Source: a virus
IMG/VR virus record: IMGVR_UViG_3300009507_002699
Span: 1 to 62,223 of that record
Reading direction: 5' to 3' (one strand)
DNA length: 62,223 bases
Notes under the pieces: generated by a model
The model's database searches: none
Told to the model about the DNA's origin: nothing
The model's input: only the letters and a program-made list of their open reading frames with translations
Part shown: piece after piece, positions 16,740 through 28,700 of the stretch
Position numbering within the stretch: position 1 is the stretch's first letter
Layout: each line of letters opens with the position of its first letter
Position numbers and translations under genes: made by a program

Positions 16740-19700
16740 TGGCTTATGAAGATAATCAAAACGAAAGTCCATTACCGGTAGATGGCAACAAAGGTCCTTT
16801 TAAGTCTAGTACTTTACTACCTAAGTATTTCCGTACTACTAAAAACAATAAGTTCTTAGATGCAACACTTGATCAAGTTTTACAACCAGGAACTGCACAA
16901 AAATTAAACGGTTATTACGGTAGACGTACTGCTAAATCTTATAGAAACAATGACAACTACATTGGTGATGTTTCGGTGTCTAGAGAAGCATATCAACTAG
17001 AGCCGGCTGTAATTTCTAAAGATTTATATGATAATGTAACATTTTATAAAGACTACAATGATTATGTTAATCAAATTAAATCGTTTGGTGGTAATGTAGA
17101 AAATCATGACTTACTTAACGGTGCAGAATATTATTCATGGAACCCTAGCATTGATTGGGATAAACTTACAAATTTTAGAGAATATTATTGGATGCCAAAT
17201 GGTCCTATAGCAATTAACGTTGCAGGACAAAGTACAGAAGTAACACGCACATATACTGTTACAAGTATTGACAACGGAAATAATTTAGCATATGTTATTA
17301 ACGGAGACCTTACACAGAACCCTACAATAGAATTATATAAAGGGCAAACTTACACGTTTGATGTTAGTGCAACAGATATGCCATTTTCGATACGTACTGA
17401 ACGTAGTTTAGATGCAAATACAATTTACACAACAGGAATTACAAACGCAAATATTGAAAGTGGAACTGTTACTTTTACTGTACCACTTAATGCTCCTACA
17501 AGATTATATTATCAAAACAGTAATAATATTAATTCAGGCGGCATTATTAGAATAGCAGAAGTTGACGAAGCAACGGCTATCGATGTTGAATCAGAAATAC
17601 TAGGACAAAAACAATATACAACTTCTAAAGGTGTAGAATTACTTAACGGTATGAAGTTAAATTTTGTTGGACAAGTTACTCCAGAAAAATATGCTACAGG
17701 TAATTGGATTGTAGAAGGAGTAGGCACACAAATTAATTTAGTTAATACTGATGAATTAGTTATTGCTTTATCATATGCTGTAGACAAACCAATTGAGTTT
17801 GACGGTGATAATTTTGATAGCCTACCATTTGGAAATGCGGCTTCATATAGTGCTACAAAAGATTACATTGTTGTAAATAGAAATTCACCAGATAAAAATG
17901 CTTGGTCTAGAAATAATAAATGGTACCATAAATCTGTTATTGAAAAAAGTGCAGAAATAAATGGACAAACAGTAAACATTGATCAAGCACAACGAGCCAA
18001 GCGTCCAATTATTGAATTTGTTTCAGGCTTAAAACTTTTTAACTTTGGTACAGAAAAGAAAAATGATGTTGATTTAATTGATACCGTAACTAAAGATATA
18101 TTTTCAACAGTTGAAGGATCAGTAGGATTTAATATCGACGGCGTTGATATTACAGACGGCATGCGTATTTTGTTTACTGCCGAGAAAGATATTAGAGCAA
18201 CAGGAAAAATTTATAAAGTTAAGTTTATCAAACATAACAGCACAGTACCACAAATTGCACTAATTGAAGATACTGATGCAACTCCTCAAACAAACGAAGT
18301 TGTACTTGTTAAAAAAGGTACAAGCAATGCAGGTAAACATTATTACTATGACGGGACTAGTTGGAAAGTAGGACAACTTAAAACAAAAGTTAATCAACCA
18401 CCAATGTTTGATATGTTTGACAGCAATGGTATAAGTTTTTCAAATAAAACAACATACAATACAACAACATTTACAGGTAACAAAGTTTTTAGTTACAAAG
18501 AAGGAACTGGAACAGCAGATACTGAATTAGGTTTTCCGCTTACGTATCGTGCATTAACAAACGTAGGCGATATTACTTTTGACTTTAACTTGCTTACTGA
18601 AAAGTTTACATACCAAGAAACTACTAATGTATTAAGTGTAACTACTGACACAGGATTCTTAAAAACATACACTTCTTTAAATGCATTTAACTATAAAAAC
18701 GGTTGGCAAAAAGCAAAAAATTTATCACAACAAAAAGTTATTAGACAATATGATATAGAAGGACCAATTACACAATTAGAAATTGATGTATATAAAAATG
18801 CTGGTGATTTAAACGATTTAAATTGTAGCGTATTTGTAAATAATAAACATAATTTTGATTATACTATTTCTAGACAAGACGGAAAAGCAATAGTAGTTTT
18901 TAATAAAGCATTATCTGCAGGCGACACTGTTATACTTAAAACATCTTCGGCTACTAAGAAAAATGAAAACGGATTTTATGAGTTTCCAATTAACTTAGAA
19001 CACAATCCTAATAATGTAAATTTAACTACATTCACTTTAGGTGAAGTTAATGATCATGTGTTTTCAATGATCGAAGATTTAAAAGACTTCAACGGAGTAT
19101 TTCCAGGCAATAGTAATTTAGGAAGTTTAGGTGATATTAATACTGTAGGTAAAAAGTTTGTACAACATTCAGGACCTATTAATAATCCGTTATATCATAT
19201 TACTACAAAAGATGCAAACGTAATTAAAGCATTAGATTTTGCTAAGAATGAATTTAGAACATTTAAAAGATCATTCCTACAAGTTGCAGAAACACTAGGG
19301 TATGACGGTCCAGTAAAGCAACACGTTGACAAGATATTATACGAAGTTTTAAAGAATAAAACTACAAATGATCCGTATTATTTTAGTGATATGATTCCTT
19401 TCTTAGGAAACAAACGTTTAGAATTCACTGTGTATGATACTGAAAACAATTTTTTTAGTTTAAGTCAAGTTTTTGATAAAACTAAGTTAAGCAATAAAGC
19501 CGTAACAATTTATCGGAACGGAGCACAGTTAGTACATGGTAGAGATTATACTTTTAATAGTGATGGTTTTGCTGTAATTACAGCAACTAAAACAGACGGA
19601 GACTTAATAGAAATATACGAGTACGAAAGTACAGATGGATGCTATGTTCCAAGCACACCTAGTAAACTAGGATTGTATCCTTCTTTTGTACCTGAAATTA

Positions 19701-22700
19701 TTACTGACGATACTTATAGAACACCAACTAAAGTTATTGTTGGACATGATGGAAGTAAAACAGTTGCTTTTAATGATTATAGAGATGCATTATTATTAGA
19801 TTTAGAAAGAAGAATTTATAATAATATCAAGTCAGAATATGATATTAAAAAATTAGACATTCATGATTATATTCCCGGAGCATATAGAAAAACAAAATTT
19901 GCAGTTGATAATATCAATAAAGTATTATTAGGTGATTTTGTAAAATGGAATGAGTCATTAGGTGGACTAGATTACACATCAAATACATTTTATGAATTAA
20001 CTGATAGTTTCACTTACAACTATTCTTATATGTCAGGACCAAACGGTGAACCATTAACTGGCTTTTGGCGTTCGGTGTATAGAAACGCATACGATACTGA
20101 CCGCCCACATACACATCCGTGGGAAATGTTAGGCTTTCCAGAAATGCCAACATGGTGGACAACTGTTTACGGTGCGGCTCCGTATACAAGTAACAACTTA
20201 ATACTTTGGCAAGATCTTGAAGAAGGTAAAGTTGCAGAGCCAAATAAGCCGGCAAAATATTTAGAAAAATATGCAAGACCAGGATTAACTAAACATATAC
20301 CAGTTGACGAAAGCGGAAATTTACTAAGTCCGTTAGACTCTAAGTATGCAAACGAATATATTAATTCTTATACTAAATTAGGATTTAAATTTGGCGATCA
20401 TGCTCCAACAGAAAATGCTTGGAGAAATAGTAGTGATTATGCATTTAGTTTAATTAAATCTTGGTTATTAAATCAGCCTGCAAAAGTAATGTCAATAGGT
20501 TGGGACTTATCAAGAATAAGCAAAAACCTTGCAGGACAATTTGTTTATAGTGAAAATAAGCGTTCAATATCACTTGCTGATCTTGTTTTTAGTAATGTGT
20601 ACGGAGACACAACTAGAGTTTACACAAGCGGCTTCGTCGATTATATTATTAACTATACATTATCAAATAGCAAAATATCTACTAAAGATTATAAAGAGCA
20701 AATAAAAAGTTTAAAATACCAGTTAGGTATGAAATTAGGTGCGTTTACAGACAAATCTAAAATGAAATTTGTTTTAGATAGTAGAACACCATTTAATAAA
20801 GGTAATGTGTTTTTACCTAAAGAAAATTATCAAATATTTTTAAATACAAGTTCTCCTGTTGATACAGTTTCATATAGTGGCGTTATTGTAGAAAAACAGA
20901 GTTATGGATACGTTGTAAGAGGTTATGATAGAGCAAATCCTATATTCAAAATTCAGCCAGCGGTTCCACGCACTAATGACCCAGCAGTTAACATTGGCGG
21001 AGTATCTGATCCTTTTGTTGAATGGGAAGAAGATAAAAAATACACTAAAGACAAGTTTGTTAAATATTTAAATAAATTTTATAGAGTAACTACGGAACAC
21101 ACATCAACTGTTGAATTTGACGGAACTAAATTTAAGAAAATAGAAGATTTGCCTGTAAGAGGCGGAGCAACAGCATTGTTCCGTAAAAACTTTGAAACTA
21201 CGGTTGCTGAAATTCCATATGGAACAATATTTACAGAAATTCAAGAAGTTATAGATTTTCTATTAGGCTATGCAAAGCAACTTGACACAGCAGGATTTAC
21301 TTTTGATTTCTTTAATAAAGATACAAATACTGTTGAAGATTGGAAATATAGTGCTAAAGAATTTTTATATTGGACTACTCAGAACTGGGCCGCAGGCACA
21401 ATTATTGCATTGAGCCCTAGTGCTAATCAAATTAAATTTAGCAGACCGTATGCTGTAGTTGATAATTTATACGACAACTTTTATGACTATTCTCTACAGT
21501 CTAGTTCAGGAGAACCAATAGAAGAATCATTTACTAGATTAACTAGAAGTGGAAATGCTTTTGCTATTAATTTGGCAAGTACTGCTAATGGAATTTATTA
21601 TGTACAATTACCGCTTGTGCAAGTTGAACATGTTGCTATACTTGATAATACATCAGACTTTAAAGATGTAATTTATTCTCCAGCATCGGGTTATAGGCAA
21701 GACCGTATTAAGGTTATGGGATATAGAACTGCCAATTGGGATGGTACACTTAATATTCCAGGGTTTGTTTTTGACCAAGCCGAAGTTACAGAATGGGCAA
21801 GTTTTAAAGATTATGCAATTGGCGATACAGTGCGTTATAAAGAATTTTTCTATACAGCAAAAAATAAAATTGCAGGCGGCGCCAAATTTATTCCTGCTGA
21901 GTGGAATAGAATGGAAGGACGTCCTGAAACAAAACTATATACAAACTTTGATTATAGAATAAATCAATTTACAGATTTTTACGATCTTGACAGTGATAAC
22001 TTTGATACTGAGCAACAAAAACTTGCACAGCATTTAACAGGTTATCAAAAGCGCCAATATTTAGAAAATATTATTAATGATGATGTATCACAGTATAAAT
22101 TTTATCAAGGGTTTATTGCTGATAAAGGATCACGAAATAGTATTGACAAATTGTTTGATGCACTAGCAAGTGCTGACAAAGAATCAGTTGACTTTTATGA
22201 AGAATGGGCTGTAAAAAATAATCAATATGGTGCTACTACAAACTTTGAAGAAATTGAATGGCAGTTGGACGAGTCTAAGTTTAATTTAACTCCCCAACCA
22301 ATTGAACTAGTTGAAACATTACCTAGTGCCCCTACAGATTTAATTTATAGAATACCAAATTATGATGTATTCTTAAAACCACAAGATTATGATACAAATA
22401 AAATTCCTACAAAATATACAAACGAAGAATATGTAAAAACAGTAGGGTATGTAACTGGTGAAGATGTAAGTCGTGCAGTTATAACAAAGGATGGAATACT
22501 AGGATTTAGTATCGACGATATAAACAGGAACGACTATATTTGGGTAGCAACTGAAAATCAGACGTGGGACGTTGTTCAACATACTGAAACAGCATTAAGA
22601 ATTGAATCAGTTACTCCAATTGGCAACGAAGTTACTTTAGGATTTAACTTTACTGCTAGAGATATTTCTGTAGGAGATATTTTTGGTATTACTAATGCTA

Positions 22701-25700
22701 ATACACCAACACTTACTACACTAGATGGATTTTATAAAGCAACAAAGGTTGTTGGTAATGATGTAACTTTTGTAACTGAAAATCAAGATTGGCTGGAAAT
22801 AGACGAAACAGTAGATGTTACTGGCACAATAACTATTTTTACTACTCAACGTACAGCAACAGTAAAAGACGCAAACGCAAATGTTACTGCTAATCTAGGA
22901 ACAAATGAGTTAATTTGGATTGACGACGACGATAATAAAAAATGGACAGTGCTTAAAAATTCTCCTGTTTATTCAGAGCATCAAAAAATCCAAAGTTCAT
23001 TACAACTAGATAGTACACAACATGGATTTGGCCATGCTATTAGTGTAAACGATGCTAATACTAAAATGGCAGTTGGCATACCGTTTAAAGGAAACGGTGA
23101 AGTACACATTTATGTTCGTCCAAATGACAGTACAAATTTTGTTTTAGATCAAATTATTTACGCTCCGGCGGATGTTGCAGATATATATGACGGCAGTACA
23201 CCTACAACTTCTATGAATTTTGGCGAAAGTCTTGCACTTAGCCCAGATGGAAAATATCTTGTAATTGGATCTCCACAAGCATCAAATACTTACAGTTTTT
23301 ATAAAGGAGAATTTCAACAAGGTACTCCATATACAAAAAGTCAAATTGTACAATACGGACCAAACTTATATAAAGCAATTCAAAACATTGATCCTGCAAC
23401 AGGCGCAATTGAGTTTGATAGTTTTGATTCGTATGTGAATATAGTTTCAGAAAGTGATAGTACTTTTATTAATTTACTACAAACAGGTAATTACAAAATT
23501 AATGATAGTTTGGTAAATCATATGCTTATCAGAGCACCATTAGATGCTTATGAAGGAAGTACAGCCGGCGACGACATTGTATTAAAGTGGAACAACTATA
23601 GTAAATTAAATGTACAAGGATCCGCAACAAATGTTCAGCCATTTGATGGAGAGTTCCCTGCAATTGACGATGCATTTATTAATGGCACACATAATATTGA
23701 ATACAAAGTAGATAATGTATTAGTAATTGAAAATTTTGTTAACTTACCACAAGTTGGCGACACACTTTCGAGTAGTATTGCAAGTGGTACAGTTGTTTAT
23801 GTAGCAAACAGTTTAACCACATGTACAGTATATTTGTCCGGCGTTAACGGAACATTTTCTCAAGCAGGTTCAGTATTTGTCGGAACAATACGTATTGGTG
23901 ATTACACAGAAGATTATGTTAACTTAACAAGTAATTTAGGCGGATACTGGTATATTAATACACCAACTTATACTACTAGCGCAGATAGCACAAATACATT
24001 TGTTGATCCAGGACACGGATTGATATATCAAGATTTATTAACTACATCAAGTGGCAGATCTACACCAAACTTTTATTATAATATTACAGATGCTAGACAG
24101 CAAGCAATTGACGATGCTAATAGTTCTGGAGCAACTTTAAGTTTAATGGATCAAGCAAGTTTTGCACAAACATTAACTTATGAAGGTGATCCTTTAGAAG
24201 TGTTTGCAGTACAACAAAGCCCACTATGGACTGTAAGAGGCAATAAGACGTTTACAGATACATTAACAAATGGCGATAAATTTTATATGACCGTTGACAG
24301 TGTAAGTGGAAGTACAAACTTTACAGACACTGCAATGAGTGCGGCACTGTTTAACAAAGAACATACAGTGTATGACTTATGGGATGGTTATATAGATTTT
24401 ACTTTTGACGAATTTGATCAAGCAAATCAATTACCTTTTGAACCTATTGTAGGAGATACTATTGAAGATACAATCACTGGTGCTACTGCTGAAATTACTT
24501 TTTACAAAAGACAGTTTAATACTGTAAGAATTTATGTAAAAAATGTAACTGGTTCGTGGAGCAAAGGCGGTAATTATAACGAAGCGGCAGATATATTCCG
24601 TGTGCGTGGTGCTATTAAACGTAATATGGGTAGAATCGACGGTGTAAGTTTAGAAGGCACACGTATAGGTAAGATTATTGTTATAGAAGAATCAAGTAAC
24701 TTTGCAGATGCTACAATCAGCGAACTTAATGATTTTGAATATTGGTTCTATAACAAAATTACACTTGCAGGCATTCCGAGAATTGCTAATATTCCAGCAT
24801 CAAATAATAATGATTGGCAAATAGTTACTAATATTCCAGTATCGAATTTAAATGGAACTATGTCAAGTGGATTGCAATTAGAAGGAATGTTTAGTGTATA
24901 TGACTTAGATGACAAAATACAATTTAAAACTGTAAACCATTTTACAGTACCTGAAAGAAAAGCAAATGCAAAACTTGGTGATGAAATTCAAATTACTCAA
25001 GAAGGAAATTTATATAGGATTTTAGTAGCATCAAAAGGTGCAGGCACACAATCTAATGCAGGTAGTATACATTTTATTAAGCACGGTAGTAAAACTACAA
25101 ACGGAACTATAAACACATATGATTGGCAACTAGATGTTGATCCTAACTTTAGAGGATTGTTTAGTTCATCAGTTTTTTATAAACAAAACGAAATTGTTAA
25201 CAACGGAAGCAGATTATATAAAGCAAAACGAAATATTGCAAGCGGAAATGCGTTTATTGCAGATGATTGGGAAGCAGTGACTGATGGTACTGCACATGTT
25301 GGATTTATTCCAACACAAGGTACAAATAGAATTATTGGCGAAGATGTATTTGACCCAGAATTTGGAGTTAGAGATTTTGCAAGACAATTTGATCAATCTA
25401 AAGATGGCGAAGTGTTAGTTGTTAGTTCAAGAATACAAGGTAACGATAGTACAGGCGAACGTATAATTGTTGTATACAGAAGATTACCAGAAGGACAAAT
25501 GACAGTATCTCAAACTATTAAGCCACCTTATCAAGATTTATCAACAGGTTCATTTACTGGATTTGGTGATAGTATAAGCATTAGTAGTGATGGTGAAATG
25601 ATTGCTATTGGCGAGCCGTACAATGATGATAAGAAAAAAGATCAAGGTAAAGTATACATTTATACACTTGTAAACGGATTGTTTACATTAACCCAAGAAA

Positions 25701-28700
25701 TTTTTAGTCCAAATGGCGAGCAAGCAGAACAATTTGGTTCTTACTTGAACTTTGACGGTAATCAATTAGCAGTTACATCATTAAGTGGTGATATTGAATT
25801 GCCAACTACGTTTGATAATATTACAACTGTATTTGATGACGAGTTTACAAACTTTAAGTCGATGGATATGGACAGTGGTGTTGTGTTTATATACGAAAGA
25901 ATTAATCAATCGTTATTGTTCGCACAAGAATTTGTTATTGACGAACCGTTAGCAGTTAACTTTGGTAAAAACTTATTAATGCAAAACAACCATGTTTATT
26001 CTTCTATACCAGAGGTTACTGATCTTAATACGTTCCAAGGTATGATTATTGACTTTAGAAAAACAATAGGTTCAAAAGCATGGAAAACACATAGAAGTCC
26101 AATTGATCAAGTTGATATTACAAAAATTAAAGGTGCATTTTTATATAACACACAAACAAACACATTAATTGAAGATTTAGACTTTATTGATCCAGTACAA
26201 GGAAAAATTGCTGGCCCGGCAGAACAAGAATTGTCATATAAAACATATTATGATCCTGCGGCATATAGTATTGGCAACGACACTGTTGTTATTGACGAAA
26301 ATAATGCTTGGGGAGCAGAATATGCAGGTCAATTATGGTGGGATATTAGTGCAGTTAAGTTTTATAATTACCAACAAAATAATATTACATATCAAACAAA
26401 TTATTGGGGCGAAGTATTTCCTGGAACTAGTGTAGAAGTTTACGAATGGGTAGAAACTGATTTGCTACCAAGTGAATGGGATGCCTTAGCAGATAGTGAA
26501 AATGGTATTGCTTCGGGAGTAAGTGGTACTAGTAGATACGGTGATTTTGTATACTCTCAAAGATTAAAATGGGATCCTATTTCAAATACAAGTGTACCAA
26601 AGTATTATTATTGGGTAGCAAATAAACGTGTTGTACCAACAACTGCTAATAGAAAAATTACAGCATATGATGTAAAACGTTTGATAGAAGATCCAGTAGG
26701 TCAAGGACATAAGTTTGTAGGCCTAATGGCTAAAGACAGGTATGTACTATTTAATTGTGAACAACTATTAAGTGGTAACAATGTTGCATTTAATTTACGT
26801 TATTATACTTTAGATAACGTTGATCAAAATATTCATAACGAATATCAAATGCTAACACAAGGAGTAGGATCTAGTAAACCAACTAGAGATATTGAACGCA
26901 AATGGTTTGATAGTTTAATTGGGTATGACAATCAATTTAGATTAGTTCCAGATCCTAAACTAAGTGTTAAAGCAAAATATGGCATTAGTAATAATCCAAG
27001 ACAGTCTATGTTTATTAACAAGTCAGAAGCATATAAGCAAGTTATTGAACGTGTTAATGATGTTTTAATTAAAAATATTATTGTTGATGAATTTGATATT
27101 AGTGATTTAACTAAAAGCGATCCACAACCACTTGCAAGTTCACGGACTTATGATGTTAAAATTGATTCATATGAAGATCTTGCATTTGTTGGTGTAGCAA
27201 AAAGAATTACAGCATTACTAACGCCGACAATAGTAAATGGTAAAATTACTAGTGTTCAAATTTCAAATTCAGGTAAAGGATATGTAGATCCAACTTACGT
27301 TTCAACTGTAGGAGGAATTAGATTAGGTCCTCAAATTACAGTTACAGGTATTGGTAGAGATGCTGTTCTAGAATCTGAAATAAACGAACTAGGACAAATT
27401 ACAAAGGTTAATATTATTGATCCAGGATTAGGATATGACGAAAATACTACACTTTCAGTAAGAAACTTTAGTGTACTTGTTGCAAGTGATTTAAATGTTG
27501 CTAACAAATGGTCTTTATATAATTACAATGGTATTAAATGGAATAGAACTGTTAGTCAACGCTTTGATACAAATTTATACTGGAGTTATGCAGACTGGTT
27601 TGCAACAGGATATAGCGAATTTACAGAAATCGATAGTCTAATTGATTTCAGTTACCAATTATCTGCAATAGAAAATGATATCGGCGACACAGTTAAAATT
27701 TCATCTGTTGGTTCAGGAGGCTGGTTGCTATTAGAAAAAATTGCAAATCTACAGACTGAAGATTACACACAAAATTACAAAGTAATAGGTAAGCAAAATG
27801 CAACTATTCAATTTAGTAATAAGTTATATAATACTACAATTAACAAAACCGGTTTTGATACTGATACATTTGATACAGCATTTTATGACAATCAACCTGT
27901 AACTGAATCTAGAGTAGTTTTAGAAACTCTTAGAGATCATATTTTAGTTGATAATTTAGAAGTTCATTACAATGAATTATTTCTTGCAAGTGTACGTTAT
28001 GCGTTTAGTGAACAACCAAACATTGACTGGGCATTTAAAACATCATTTATTAAAGCACAACACAATGTTGGCGATCTAACGCAAAAAGTTACATTTAAAA
28101 ATGATAATATTGACAACTATCAAGATTATATTAACGAAGTTAAACCTTTTAAAACTAAAATTAGAGAATATGTATCTAGTTATGAAAAAACTGATCCTAC
28201 AAATAGTGTAATTACAGATTTTGATTTACCACCTAGATACAGTTTTTCGAAAAAGAAAATTTTAAGTAGTACAGCAAAAGTTTTTAATAACACAATTTCA
28301 AGTGTACCAAATAGTACTAGTTCTTATCCTGATAAGCATTGGCTAGAAAACAGTGGATATGAAATAAAAGAAATTTCGATCGGTAATGCAGGATCAAACT
28401 ACACATTACCACCAGTAGTTTCAATTGAAGGTGGCGGCGGCAGTGGCGCAAAAGCAAAAGCATTCTTAAATTCAGGTAAAGTAAGTAAAATTGAAGTTAC
28501 AGCACCGGGCAATGGCTATGTAAAAGCACCAGATGTAATATTAAACGGTAGTGTAGAAGATGGCGGAACAAAAGCAACTGCTAGAGCAGTACTAGGAAAT
28601 GGTAAAGTAAGAGGTACACATATTATTTCGCGCTTTGATAGAATAAGTGGCCAACCTTATTATTTAGAAGTAGCAAGATCAGAAATATTTACTGGAGATA